Source: Paracoccus marcusii
GTDB taxonomy: Bacteria > Pseudomonadota > Alphaproteobacteria > Rhodobacterales > Rhodobacteraceae
DNA length: 64,000 nt
Direction: 5' to 3'
NCBI RefSeq assembly: GCF_028621715.1
Contig: NZ_CP117466.1
Location: 2,120,501-2,184,500, forward strand
Each line of letters begins with the position of its first letter. Within the stretch, counting starts at the first letter, position 1. Position numbers and translations under genes: made by a program. Under the pieces are notes generated by a model. The model did not search any database. It was not told where the DNA came from and saw only the letters and a list, made by a program, of their open reading frames with translations. Shown here piece after piece: positions 1 through 8,237 of this stretch.

Positions 1-228
1 GGTGCCGCGCAGGAGGCGCAGGTGATCGCCCGCGGCGCGGATGTCGGCGCTGACCGGGGTGCCGATCTCGACCTGGCAGCGCAGGAATTCGGGGCTGACC
101 TGCTCGCCCAAATCGGCCGTGAGCGCCTGCATCAGCGCGTCGGGGGCCGCGGCCAGCTGGAAGGTTTCGGCATCGACAAGGAGATATTCCTCCTCGATAC
201 CCAGGGTGAAGTCGGGATCAGTCGTCAT
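1..228 (-). CDS. Carboxylate-amine ligase, GCS2/YbdK family (partial, N-terminal 76 residues)
   Basis: The reading frame starts at ATG 228 and runs off the left edge. The N-terminus contains [11 protein letters not shown], the hallmark opening strand of the glutamate-cysteine ligase 2 (YbdK) family, whose glutamates help bind metal and nucleotide. Members are ATP-dependent ligases that join glutamate to cysteine or other amines; the physiological substrate of YbdK proteins is usually unknown. It lies downstream of mmsA on the same strand, separated by a GC-rich hairpin repeat, so it is probably a separate transcription unit. Only the beginning is visible, so integrity cannot be judged. Confidence 0.85.
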   Translation of the reverse strand, partial: MTTDPDFTLGIEEEYLLVDAETFQLAAAPDALMQALTADLGEQVSPEFLRCQVEIGTPVSADIRAAGDHLRLLRGT

Positions 229-260
229 GGGTCCGTCCTGGTTGCCACGACGCGCCGGGC

Positions 261-308
261 TTGCGTCCCGCGAGGTGCCGGGGGGCTGGCTGCCCCCCGG
301 ACCCCCCA
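261..308. repeat. Dispersed intergenic hairpin repeat, copy 1
   Basis: TTGCGTCCCGCG is followed by a perfect 9-bp inverted repeat (CCGGGGGGC at 278-286, GCCCCCCGG at 292-300) and then ACCCCCC. The same arrangement recurs at 9515-9560 and 32534-32576. It lies about 40 bp beyond the mmsA stop. The minus-strand transcript would fold into a very strong GC stem, without a U-tract. Confidence 0.85.
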
Positions 309-345
309 CGCAGCGCCCCCCGCATCGGGAGGACTGGCTCCGGCG

Positions 346-1845
346 TCAGTCCATGGCCTTGAAGTTGAACTCTCCGCCTTCCTTGATCCCCGACGGCCAG
401 CGCGCCGTCACGGTCTTGGTCCGCGTATAGAAGCGGAACGCATCGGGGCCGTGCTGGTTCAGGTCGCCGAAGCCCGATTTCTTCCAGCCACCGAAGGTGT
501 GATAGGCCAGCGGCACCGGGATCGGCACGTTGATGCCCACCATGCCGATGTTGATGCGGTTCGCGAAGTCGCGCGCCGTATCACCGTCGCGGGTATAGAT
601 CGCGGTGCCGTTGCCGTATTCGTGGTCCAGGGCCAGCTTGATCGCATCCTCATAGGTCGCGGCGCGGACGGTGGAGAGGACCGGGCCGAAGATCTCGGTC
701 TTGTAGATGTCCATGTCCGGGGTCACGCGGTCGAAGAGGTGGGGGCCGACGAAGAAGCCGTCCTCATAGCCCTGAAGGTTGAAGTCGCGGCCGTCGACGA
801 CCAGCTCGGCGCCTTGATCCACGCCGGACTGCACCAGGCGCAGGATGTTCTCCTTGGCGGCCTTGGTCACGACCGGGCCGTAATCGATGTCGTTGCCGGC
901 GGTCCAGGGACCGACCTTCAGCTTCTCGATCCGCGGGATCAGCTTCTCGATCAGCGCATCGGCGGTCTTCTCGCCCACCGGCACCGCGACCGAGATCGCC
1001 ATGCAACGCTCGCCCGCAGCCCCGTAGCCCGCGCCGACCAGCGCGTCGGCGGCCTGGTCCAGGTCGGCGTCGGGCATGATGATCATGTGGTTCTTGGCAC
1101 CGCCGAAGCACTGCGCGCGCTTGCCGGTCGCGGCGGCGCGTTCATAGATGTACTGCGCGATCGGGGTCGAGCCCACGAAGCCCACGGCCTGGATGACCTC
1201 GCTGTCCAGGATCGCGTCGACCGATTCCTTGTCGCCGTTTACCACCTGCAGCACGCCGTCGGGCAGGCCCGCCTCCTGCAGCAGTTTGGCCAGCATCAGC
1301 GGCACCGAGGGGTCACGCTCGGAGGGTTTCAGGATCATCGCATTGCCGGCGGACAGGGCCGGGCCCATCTTCCACAGCGGAATCATGGCCGGAAAGTTGA
1401 AGGGCGTGATGCCCGCGACCACGCCCAGGGGCTGGCGCATGGAGTACATGTCGATGCCGGGGCCGGCGCTGTCGGTGAACTCGCCCTTCAGCAGATGCGG
1501 CGCGCCGATGCAGAACTCGATCACCTCCAGGCCGCGCTGGATGTCGCCCTTGGCGTCGGGGAAGGTCTTACCGTGTTCGCTGGACAGGGCCTCGGCCAGC
1601 TTGTCCATGTCGCGGTTGATCAGGCCGACAAAGGCCATCATCACGCGGGCGCGGCGCTGGGGATTGGTGGCGCCCCATGCGATCTGGGCCTTGGCGGCGC
1701 GGGCGATGGCGTCGTCCATCTCGGCCTTGGTGATCAGCGACAGGCGGGCCTGAACCTCGCCCGTGGCGGGGTTGTAGACGTCGGAAAACCGGCCAGAGGT
1801 GCCCTTGTATTCCTTGCCGTCGATCCAGTGATGTATCTCTTTCAT
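346..1845 (-). CDS. mmsA: CoA-acylating methylmalonate-semialdehyde dehydrogenase
   Basis: This 499-residue aldehyde dehydrogenase has the full family length. It oxidises methylmalonate semialdehyde, from valine or thymine breakdown, to propionyl-CoA using NAD and CoA. Visible landmarks are the cofactor region around GVVAGITPFNFPA, the sequence FGGAKNHMIIMPDAD and the catalytic cysteine in GERCMAIS; the C-terminus carries GGWKKSGFGD. The start at 1845 (MKEIHHWIDGKEY) is chosen because AGGAGG lies just upstream and an upstream extension lacks family similarity. It is divergent from a LysR regulator. The shared intergenic region contains TTTGCAAA, the box known for ScfR-type propionyl-CoA regulators, which fits a propionyl-CoA-producing enzyme. 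Confidence 0.95.
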   Translation of the reverse strand: MKEIHHWIDGKEYKGTSGRFSDVYNPATGEVQARLSLITKAEMDDAIARAAKAQIAWGATNPQRRARVMMAFVGLINRDMDKLAEALSSEHGKTFPDAKGDIQRGLEVIEFCIGAPHLLKGEFTDSAGPGIDMYSMRQPLGVVAGITPFNFPAMIPLWKMGPALSAGNAMILKPSERDPSVPLMLAKLLQEAGLPDGVLQVVNGDKESVDAILDSEVIQAVGFVGSTPIAQYIYERAAATGKRAQCFGGAKNHMIIMPDADLDQAADALVGAGYGAAGERCMAISVAVPVGEKTADALIEKLIPRIEKLKVGPWTAGNDIDYGPVVTKAAKENILRLVQSGVDQGAELVVDGRDFNLQGYEDGFFVGPHLFDRVTPDMDIYKTEIFGPVLSTVRAATYEDAIKLALDHEYGNGTAIYTRDGDTARDFANRINIGMVGINVPIPVPLAYHTFGGWKKSGFGDLNQHGPDAFRFYTRTKTVTARWPSGIKEGGEFNFKAMD

Positions 1846-1911
1846 CGCGTCCTCCTGCAACTGCTGGGCGCAGCCTAGTCTTGCGGATTTGCGGAAGAAA
1901 GGGGAATGCTG

Positions 1912-1938
1912 GCAAAAGGGTTTTGCGTTTTTGCAAAG
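1912..1938. promoter_or_regulatory. mmsA/LysR divergent operator region with a TTTGCAAA box
   Basis: The 100-bp divergent spacer holds a perfect inverted repeat GCAAAA-ggg-TTTTGC (1912-1926), directly followed by the palindrome TTTGCAAA (1930-1937). TTTGCAAA is the half-site reported for ScfR/PccR and RamB regulators, and a ScfR-family gene sits at 6780-8177. The adjacent LysR protein could instead bind the dyad. Which protein binds is inference. Confidence 0.55.
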
Positions 1939-1945
1939 GACGGCG

Positions 1946-2857
1946 ATGGATTGGGATGATCTGCGCATCTTTCTGGCTGTCGCGCGGGCCGAAAGCCTGT
2001 CCGGCGCCGGGCGCAGGCTGGCGATGGACGCATCGACCGTCGGCCGCCGCATCGCGCGGCTGGAGGCGTCGGTCGGGGCGGCGCTGTTTCTCAAGACACC
2101 GGGGGGCTATCAGCTGACCGCCGAAGGGTCGCGCCTGATGGCCCCGGCCGAGGCCGCCGAACGCGCCGCCACCGCCGCAGCCGAGGCCGTCAGCGGGGAT
2201 GCGGGCCTGTCGGGACAGTTGCGCATCGGGGCGCCCGACGGCTGCGCGAACTATCTGCTGCCGCAGGTCGCGCGCGACCTGTGCGCCGCCCATCCGGGGC
2301 TGGAGATCCAGATCGTGGCCCTGCCGCGCGTCGTGAACCTGACCCGGCGCGAGGCCGACATGGCCATCGCCGTGTCGCCGCCCGACACGGGGCGGCTGAT
2401 GGTCCAGCGGCTGGTCGACTATCACCTGCACCTGGCGGGGCATGACGATTACCTGTCGCGCCACCCGCCGCTGGACCGGCTGGAGGATCTGCGCGGGCAT
2501 CGGATGATCAGCTATATCCCGGACATGATCTTCGACCGCGAGCTGGATTATCTGTCCGCGACGGGGGTCGAGGCGGCCCAGATCAGCAGCAATTCCGTGG
2601 CGGTGCAGATGCAGGCCGTGCGCGCCGGGGCGGGCCTTGGCATCGTGCATGATTTCGCGATCCCCTTTGCGCCGGGGGTGCGCCGCGTGCTGACCGGACG
2701 CATCGCGCTGAAGCGCAGCTTCTGGCTGATCCGGCATGCCGACGACCGCGCCTCGCGCCGGCTGACCCTGCTGGCAGAGGCGGTGGCCCAGGGCATCCGC
2801 ACCGAGGTCGCCCGACTGGAGGGGCAGCTTTCCGCGGCCCCCGATGGTCGCACTTGA
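1946..2857 (+). CDS. LysR-family transcriptional regulator
   Basis: The 303-residue protein has typical LysR length. Residues 1-60 form the winged helix-turn-helix (MDWDDLRIFLAVARAESLSG, then STVGRRIARLEASVGAALF). The rest is the substrate-binding effector domain (LRIGAPDGCANYLLPQVARDL). The start at ATG 1946 is chosen because LysR proteins begin directly before the DDLRIFL segment; an upstream in-frame ATG at 1889 would add 19 atypical residues and bury the mmsA promoter. Its divergent placement suggests control of mmsA, a common LysR arrangement, but no ligand can be predicted. Confidence 0.9.
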   Translation: MDWDDLRIFLAVARAESLSGAGRRLAMDASTVGRRIARLEASVGAALFLKTPGGYQLTAEGSRLMAPAEAAERAATAAAEAVSGDAGLSGQLRIGAPDGCANYLLPQVARDLCAAHPGLEIQIVALPRVVNLTRREADMAIAVSPPDTGRLMVQRLVDYHLHLAGHDDYLSRHPPLDRLEDLRGHRMISYIPDMIFDRELDYLSATGVEAAQISSNSVAVQMQAVRAGAGLGIVHDFAIPFAPGVRRVLTGRIALKRSFWLIRHADDRASRRLTLLAEAVAQGIRTEVARLEGQLSAAPDGRT

Positions 2858-2912
2858 CGCGAACCGATTTGGCGAAAATGATGAAGGGGAACAAGTCCGA
2901 GGGAGGCCCGTG

Positions 2913-3374
2913 ATGCTGGTCAAACAGTTGCTGTCGATGAAGTCCGACAATGCCAAGCCGTGGATCGATTCCGCGACGATCGTGACCATCGCGCCGACCA
3001 CCACCCTGGGCGAGGCCGCGACGCTGCTGGCCGAAAAGCGCATCGGCGCGGTGGTCGTGTCCACCGATGGCCGGAGGCCCGAAGGCATCCTGTCCGAACG
3101 CGACATCGTCCGTCAGCTGGGCAAGCACGGACCCGACGTGCTGTCCCAGCCCGTCAGCGGCGTGATGACCACCCAGGTCCAGACCTGCACCACCGGAGAA
3201 GATGCGCTGACCATCCTGGAACGCATGACCCAAGGGCGGTTCCGCCACATGCCGGTGGTGGACGGTCAGGGCGACATGCTGGGCGTGATCTCGATCGGCG
3301 ATGCGGTCAGCGGGCGCCTGAAGGAGCTGGCGGCCGAAAAGGAAGCCCTGACCGGGATGATCATGGGCAGCTGA
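2913..3374 (+). CDS. Tandem CBS-domain protein
   Basis: The 153-residue protein consists almost entirely of two CBS domains: residues about 20-80 (TLGEAATLLAEKRIGAVVVS) and 90-145 (CTTGEDALTILERMTQGRFR, HMPVVDGQGDMLGVISIGD). Paired CBS modules bind adenosyl ligands such as AMP, ATP or SAM and act as energy or ligand sensors. The start at 2913 is supported by GGGAGG seven bases upstream; a GTG one codon earlier is equally placed. It follows the LysR gene and precedes coaD on the same strand, but the 90-bp gap with an inverted repeat before coaD suggests separate transcription. The target is unknown. Confidence 0.9.
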   Translation: MLVKQLLSMKSDNAKPWIDSATIVTIAPTTTLGEAATLLAEKRIGAVVVSTDGRRPEGILSERDIVRQLGKHGPDVLSQPVSGVMTTQVQTCTTGEDALTILERMTQGRFRHMPVVDGQGDMLGVISIGDAVSGRLKELAAEKEALTGMIMGS

Positions 3375-3428
3375 CGCATCGTCGCAGCCGTTCACGATCT
3401 TGCAATCCGGGGTCAAATGCGGTTTGCC

Positions 3429-3452
3429 TTGGGGTCAGGACCATGACCCCAA
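3429..3452. promoter_or_regulatory. 9-bp perfect inverted repeat upstream of coaD
   Basis: TTGGGGTCA (3429-3437) and TGACCCCAA (3444-3452) form a perfect dyad with a 6-base spacer, ending 13 bp before the coaD start. It could be a repressor operator or an RNA hairpin close to the ribosome-binding site. No known binding motif is recognised. Confidence 0.5.
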
Positions 3453-3465
3453 GGACGCGACATCC

Positions 3466-3957
3466 ATGCGCATCGGCCTTTATCCCGGAACCTTCGATCC
3501 GATCACGCTTGGACATATCGACATCATCCAGCGTGCGATGGCGCTGGTCGACCGTCTGGTGATCGGCGTGGCGATCAACCGCGACAAGGGCCCGCTGTTC
3601 GACCTGGAGGCGCGCGTGGCCATGGTCCAGGCCGAATGCGACGCCATCGTCGCCAAGACCGGCGGAGAGATCGTCGTCCACCCGTTCGAGAACCTGCTGA
3701 TTGACTGTGCCCGCGACGTGGGCGCCAGCATCATCGTGCGCGGCCTGCGCGCGGTGGCCGATTTCGAGTACGAGTTCCAGATGGTCGGCATGAACCGTGC
3801 CCTGGACAGCAGCATCGAGACCGTCTTCATGATGGCCGACGCCCGGCGCCAGGCCATCGCCTCCAAGCTGGTCAAGGAGATCGCGCGCCTGGGCGGGGAC
3901 GTGTCCAAATTCGTCACCCCCCCGGTCGCGGACGCGCTGCTGCGCCGCTATGGCTAG
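3466..3957 (+). CDS. coaD: Pantetheine-phosphate adenylyltransferase
   Basis: This 163-residue enzyme, full family length, catalyses the penultimate step of CoA synthesis: 4'-phosphopantetheine plus ATP gives dephospho-CoA. The nucleotidyltransferase motif GTFDPITLGH at residues 8-17 carries the T/HxGH catalytic signature. VHPFENLLIDCARDVGA, IVRGLRA and FEYEFQMVGMNR are further family landmarks. The start at MRIGLYPG (3466) matches the family N-terminus. The stop overlaps the convergent SDR stop (CTAG). The inverted repeat just upstream may control expression. Confidence 0.97.
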   Translation: MRIGLYPGTFDPITLGHIDIIQRAMALVDRLVIGVAINRDKGPLFDLEARVAMVQAECDAIVAKTGGEIVVHPFENLLIDCARDVGASIIVRGLRAVADFEYEFQMVGMNRALDSSIETVFMMADARRQAIASKLVKEIARLGGDVSKFVTPPVADALLRRYG

Positions 3958-4673
3958 CCGCGCCCGATGAAAAGCATGTTGGTCGCCATCAGCGTCATGA
4001 ACTGAACGTTCGCGCCCTGTGGCAGCGTGGCCATGTGCCAGACGGCATCGGCCACGGTGGCGACGTCGATCACCGGTTCGGCATCGGGATCGCGGGCGGC
4101 GGCCTCGCGCAGCAACTGCGTCGCGGCATTGCCCACGTCGATCTGGCCGCAGGCGATGTTCACCGCGCGCCCGTCCAGCGACAGGCTGCGCGTCAGGCCA
4201 GTCACGGCATGCTTGGACATCGTATAGGCGACGGAGCCCGCCCGCGGCGCATGGGCCGCGACCGAGCCGTTGTTGATGATCCGCCCGCCTTGGGGCGACT
4301 GCGCCCGCATCGCCGCAAAGGCCGCGCGCGCACAGAGGAACATGCCCGTCACATTGGTCGCGATCACGTCGCGGAAATCGTCCGGCGACAGATGGTCGGG
4401 ATCGGCCAGCGGGGCGGCGCGTCCGGCATTGTTGAACAGGACATCCAGGCGGCCCCAGCTGCGGACGGCCTGCGCGAATGCCGCCTCGACCGCGGCGTCG
4501 TCGGTGATGTCGCAGGGCAGGACCAGCGCGCCGTCATGCCCGTCGGCGGTCTGGTGCAGGGGGTCGGGCCTGCGCCCGACCAGCCCCACGCGCCAGCCGC
4601 GGTCCAGGAACAGCCGCGCCGTGGCCTGCCCGATGCCGCTTCCGGCACCCGTGATCAGAATGCTGTCCATCAT
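3954..4673 (-). CDS. Short-chain dehydrogenase/reductase (SDR)
   Basis: The 239-residue classical SDR has the Rossmann motif TGAGSGIGQA at residues 8-17, NNAGRAA for the NAG motif, and the catalytic pair in YTMSKHAVTG (YxxxK) preceded by a serine-containing strand (NNGSVAAHAP). It is an NAD(P)-dependent oxidoreductase of unknown substrate. Two adjacent ATGs (4673 and 4670) are possible starts, with GGGAGAAA just upstream. It converges on coaD with overlapping stop codons. Nothing nearby suggests a pathway. Confidence 0.88.
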   Translation of the reverse strand: MMDSILITGAGSGIGQATARLFLDRGWRVGLVGRRPDPLHQTADGHDGALVLPCDITDDAAVEAAFAQAVRSWGRLDVLFNNAGRAAPLADPDHLSPDDFRDVIATNVTGMFLCARAAFAAMRAQSPQGGRIINNGSVAAHAPRAGSVAYTMSKHAVTGLTRSLSLDGRAVNIACGQIDVGNAATQLLREAAARDPDAEPVIDVATVADAVWHMATLPQGANVQFMTLMATNMLFIGRG

Positions 4674-4780
4674 TTTCTCCCGTGATCGCTTATCCCGTGA
4701 CGGGCGCGCCCGCATGGGCATCCGTCGCCGTCCCGCGGTTCGGGCGCATTGGACCCGCATCGCACAGGGACCGCAATCCA

Positions 4781-4806
4781 TGAAAAAGGCCCGCGAAACG
4801 CGGACC
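4781..4806 (-). terminator. Rho-independent terminator of the bactofilin operon
   Basis: On the minus strand, 27 bases after the bactofilin stop, GGTCCGCG-TTT-CGCGGGCC folds as an 8-bp stem with one G-T pair and is followed by TTTTT. Confidence 0.8.
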
Positions 4807-4832
4807 TTGTCGGGACGGGTGGCAGGGGCCGA

Positions 4833-5315
4833 TCACTCGGTCGGCGGGGCCAGCTTCTTGGTGCCGCCGTTGTTCAGCGGGTCTTCCTGGCGCTGGACCG
4901 AACCCTCGAAATGGGCGCCCGATTCGATGGCGATGGTCTTGTGGATGATGTCGCCCTCGACCCGCGCGGTGGCGGTCAGGCGGACCTTGAGGCCGCGCAC
5001 GCGACCGATGACGCGGCCGTTGACGATGACGTCGTCGCCGACGATCTCGCCCTTGATGGTGGCGGTTTCGCCGATGGTCAGCTGATGAGCACGGATGTCG
5101 CCTTCGACCGTGCCCTCGATCTGGATATCGCCCTGCGTCTTGATGTTGCCCGTCACAGTCAGGTCGGCCGACAGGACCGAGGGTGCCACGCGCGCACGGG
5201 GTGCGGCGGCCGGTGCCTGCGCCTCGGGGGTGCTGCGCTCTGGCGCGACGGGGGCCGCCTGCGGGGCTGTGTCGGGGGTCGGGCGGGTCTCGGTCACGCG
5301 GGTCTTACTGAACAT
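4833..5315 (-). CDS. Bactofilin (polymer-forming cytoskeletal protein)
   Basis: The 160-residue protein has a disordered Pro/Ala-rich N-terminus (about 1-45) followed by the beta-helical DUF583 core (LTVTGNIKTQGDIQIEGTVEG, IKGEIVGDDVIVNGRVIGRV), the repeated strand-turn pattern of bactofilins. Bactofilins polymerise without nucleotide and scaffold cell-wall enzymes. Its start lies 11 bp inside the preceding M23 peptidase gene, so the two are co-transcribed. This matches the recurrent bactofilin/LytM pairing and suggests that the filament positions the peptidase. Confidence 0.93.
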   Translation of the reverse strand: MFSKTRVTETRPTPDTAPQAAPVAPERSTPEAQAPAAAPRARVAPSVLSADLTVTGNIKTQGDIQIEGTVEGDIRAHQLTIGETATIKGEIVGDDVIVNGRVIGRVRGLKVRLTATARVEGDIIHKTIAIESGAHFEGSVQRQEDPLNNGGTKKLAPPTE

Positions 5316-6594
5316 TGTCTGCTGCCTTGATGAAGCTCATCGGGTCCACGGCCCGACCGTTCATGCGCACTTCGTAATGCAGATGCGGCCCGGTCGAGCG
5401 TCCGGTATTCCCCATATCACCGATCCGGTCGCCTTGCGACACCCGATCGCCAACTTTTACATGGATGCGGCTCAGGTGGGCATAGCGGGTCTCGGTGCCC
5501 AGCTCGTGGCGGATCTTGATCAGGTTGCCATAGGCGCCGCTGCGCCCGGCAAAGGTCACGACGCCGTCGCCCGTGACGTGGATCGGCGTGCCGACGGGAC
5601 CGGCCATGTCGATGCCCTCGTGCATGCGACCCCACCGGCGGCCGAAGCCCGAGGTATAGCGGAAGTTGTCGGTGACCGGCATGGCCAGCGGCAGCTTCTC
5701 GATCGCGATGCGATATGTGTTCATCTGGTCCAGCGTGACGATGATCTGGCGGGCCTTCAGCTCGGTGTCGGTCAGCGCCGCGTTGCCGCGGGTCGAATAG
5801 GACATCGGCGTCAGCGGTCCGCCCTGCCCGGAATAGCCGCTGCGGATGGTGCGCAGAACCTCGTCCGGGTTCATGCCGACATTGCGGAAGACCTCGTCCA
5901 GGGGGGCCACGGACACGGTCACGGCGTCCTCCAGCTGGGTCAGGATCTCGTCGTTGCGGGCCAGGATCTGGTCGCGCTCGACGGTCAGTTCCTGTGCGGT
6001 CAGCTTGGCGGCCTCGGCCTCCTCGACGGCCTCGGACCGCTGGTCGGCTGAACTGCGCAGTTCTCCCGACAGGATATCCAGGGCGACCGAGAATTCCTCG
6101 GTCCGGTCGGGGGCGGGGGTCGTGCCCGCATCGGCGGCGGCGACGGCGGTGTCGCGATCGGCCAGCGTGTCGCGCAGCGTGGACTGGACAGCAGCCAGGC
6201 CGGTCTCCATCTCGCGGCGGCTCTCCTCGGAGGAGAGAAGCTGCGACTGCATCTGCGAGACCTGGTCCAGCGCCACGGCAAAGCGCGACTGCGCGGCCAG
6301 CGCCTCGGCGGCGCGGGCGTCGCGTTCGGCCTGCAGCTCGGCCAGGCGTTCCTCGAAGGCGGCCTGGCTGCGCTGGATCTGTTCGCGGGTGTTGCCCGAA
6401 CTGACGGCGTCGATGACCAGGAAGGAACTGGCCACCAGCGTCCAGCCGAAGACCAGCGTGATGCCGCTGATGCCGACCATCTGGGTCACGGGGCGCAGGC
6501 GGACAAAGCGTGTCGTATCATCCGAGCGGAGGAAAAGGCGTTGCTCCGGCAGCCACTTTTCCAGCGACGCGTTCAGTCGATCCATCACCGTCAT
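5305..6594 (-). CDS. M23 (LytM-type) peptidoglycan endopeptidase with coiled coil
   Basis: The 429-residue protein has one N-terminal membrane segment (about 38-58), a long Glu/Arg/Ala-rich coiled coil (about 60-215) and a C-terminal M23 domain (about 310-420). Zinc ligands are intact in HEGIDMA (HxxxD) and HLHYE, so the domain looks catalytically competent rather than a degenerate activator such as EnvC. The predicted topology places it in the periplasm, anchored by its N-terminus. Starts at 6594 or 6585 are both possible. It overlaps the bactofilin gene by 11 bp and is probably first in that operon. Confidence 0.92.
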   Translation of the reverse strand: MTVMDRLNASLEKWLPEQRLFLRSDDTTRFVRLRPVTQMVGISGITLVFGWTLVASSFLVIDAVSSGNTREQIQRSQAAFEERLAELQAERDARAAEALAAQSRFAVALDQVSQMQSQLLSSEESRREMETGLAAVQSTLRDTLADRDTAVAAADAGTTPAPDRTEEFSVALDILSGELRSSADQRSEAVEEAEAAKLTAQELTVERDQILARNDEILTQLEDAVTVSVAPLDEVFRNVGMNPDEVLRTIRSGYSGQGGPLTPMSYSTRGNAALTDTELKARQIIVTLDQMNTYRIAIEKLPLAMPVTDNFRYTSGFGRRWGRMHEGIDMAGPVGTPIHVTGDGVVTFAGRSGAYGNLIKIRHELGTETRYAHLSRIHVKVGDRVSQGDRIGDMGNTGRSTGPHLHYEVRMNGRAVDPMSFIKAADNVQ

Positions 6595-6779
6595 TGTCAG
6601 ATACTGTCCCTCGAAGGCACGCCGTTGTCAGCAGTTCGGCGGGTTGTTCCGTTCGGTCACGGGTAAACAGCAGCTGTGCCTTCTTGGCAACAAGACCCTG
6701 GGGTCTGGTTCCCCGCATTGGCGGAACCCTGCCTTTATCGGCAAGGATCCGCCAATCGTGCAACCTGGGGGCGAGAAAC

Positions 6780-8177
6780 CTAAGTGATTTCATAGGGCAG
6801 GGGGCCATCGCGATCCGCGGGGATTCGCAGCGGCCGGTCGATCGGCGGGACCGACCGCTGATGGCAGTCCGGGCGCGGGCAGATCCGGCACGAGATCCCG
6901 ATGGGCTGATAGGCGCGCGGCTTGGTCAGGTCCAGCCCGTCGGCATAGACCAGCCCGCCCGCATGCGCGACCTCGACCCCCAACCCGATGGCAAATCGGC
7001 GGACCGGCGCGTTGAAGGCGCCCGCATGCTTCGAGACGTCGCGTGCCAGCAGCAGATAGCGGACCCCGTCCGGCGTCTCTGCCAGCTGGCGCAGGAAGCG
7101 GCCCGGCTGCTCGAACGCCTGATGGACGTTCCACAGCGGGCAGGCACCGCCAAAGCGGGCGAATTGCAGGCGGGTCGCGGAATGGCGCTTGGTGATCGTG
7201 CCCGCCTGATCAACGCGCACGAAGAAGAACGGCACCCCCTTGGCGCCCGGCCGCTGCATGGTCGAGAGGCGGTGGGCGACCTGCTCCAGCGACGCGTCGA
7301 ACAGGTGCGACAGCCGTTCCAGGTCATGGCGTTCGGCCTGCGCCGCGGCCATGAACGCGCGATAGGGCATCAGCGCGGCGCCGGCGAAATAGTTGGCCAT
7401 GCCAAGGCGGGCGATCTGGCGGGCGGTGGGGCTGCGAAAGCGGGCCAGGTCCAGGGTCGCCTCCAGCAGGTCTGACTGGCGTTCCAGGGCGACCAGATGC
7501 AGCAGCTGGAACAGGCGGGTCGGCGCCTCGGCAGCGGCATTGACCAGCAGCCGGTCGCTGTCGCGACGGAAGACCGCGTTGGCAGGCAGCTCGGTCAGCT
7601 GGACACGGATGCCCTTGGCGGCCAGGGCTGCGACCGCCATCGCCCAGAGGTCGCCCCGCCGCCCGTCGGGGCAGGAAAAGCGTTCGGCCGCACGGTCGAC
7701 GGCGTCGATGTAGTTGTCGCAATAGTGGAAAAAGTCACGAACTTCTTCCCATGGGGTCGACAGGCTGTTCTGGCTGGCGGCGCCGATCGCCTCGTCCAAG
7801 GCGGCCAGGCGTTCCTGGCCTTCGCGATGGGCGCGGTACAGGTCCAGGAAGGCGCGGGCCAGCACCGGGGCATTGGTCGCGGCCAGGCGCAGGTCGGCCA
7901 AAGGGGGTGCCGCATCGAACAGCGGGTCGGCCAGGGCCTCCTGCATGTCGATGACCATCCGTTCGGCATCGCCTGCCGCCAGGGTGGTCAGGTCGACGCC
8001 GAATTCCTGCGCCAGGCGCAGCAGGACGCCCGCGCTGATGGGGCGGTGGTTGTTCTCCATCTGGGACAGATAGGGCAGGGACACGCCCAGCTTTTCGGCA
8101 AAGCGGCGTTGGGTCAGGGCGGCGCGGGCGCGGGTTTCGCGCAGCGCGCTGCCGGCATAGATCTTTTGTGTCGCCAC
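6780..8177 (-). CDS. ScfR-family (short-chain fatty acyl) transcriptional regulator
   Basis: The 465-residue protein begins with an XRE helix-turn-helix (residues about 8-65: LRETRARAALTQRRFAEKLG, VSLPYLSQMENNHRPIS). It continues with the ImmA/IrrE-like region and the DUF2083 C-terminal domain, with cysteines in ISCRICPRPDCHQRS. This is the architecture of PccR, RamB and related regulators that sense short-chain acyl-CoA such as propionyl- or acetyl-CoA. The HExxH metalloprotease motif is absent (HLVALER at that place), as usual for this branch. Two TTTGCAAA-like boxes lie 14-42 bp upstream of the start, suggesting autoregulation, and another lies upstream of mmsA. Confidence 0.88.
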   Translation of the reverse strand: MATQKIYAGSALRETRARAALTQRRFAEKLGVSLPYLSQMENNHRPISAGVLLRLAQEFGVDLTTLAAGDAERMVIDMQEALADPLFDAAPPLADLRLAATNAPVLARAFLDLYRAHREGQERLAALDEAIGAASQNSLSTPWEEVRDFFHYCDNYIDAVDRAAERFSCPDGRRGDLWAMAVAALAAKGIRVQLTELPANAVFRRDSDRLLVNAAAEAPTRLFQLLHLVALERQSDLLEATLDLARFRSPTARQIARLGMANYFAGAALMPYRAFMAAAQAERHDLERLSHLFDASLEQVAHRLSTMQRPGAKGVPFFFVRVDQAGTITKRHSATRLQFARFGGACPLWNVHQAFEQPGRFLRQLAETPDGVRYLLLARDVSKHAGAFNAPVRRFAIGLGVEVAHAGGLVYADGLDLTKPRAYQPIGISCRICPRPDCHQRSVPPIDRPLRIPADRDGPLPYEIT

Positions 8178-8190
8178 GTCCCGTCCCCCG

Positions 8191-8219
8191 TTTGCAAAGC
8201 CGATTCTAGCGGTTGCAAA
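8191..8219 (-). promoter_or_regulatory. Two TTTGCAAA-type boxes upstream of the scfR-type gene
   Basis: A perfect TTTGCAAA (8191-8198) and a 7/8 match GTTGCAAA (8212-8219) lie 21 bp apart, two helical turns, just upstream of the regulator start. The box is the established half-site of ScfR/PccR/RamB proteins. Autoregulation is inferred. Confidence 0.65.
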
Positions 8220-8237
8220 GGCGGTCGGGCAAGGGGT

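Noticed and set aside
22..1878. Long open plus-strand frame opposite mmsA
   Set aside because: It mirrors the high third-position GC of mmsA; the translation is low-complexity His/Gly/Arg-rich with no family pattern.
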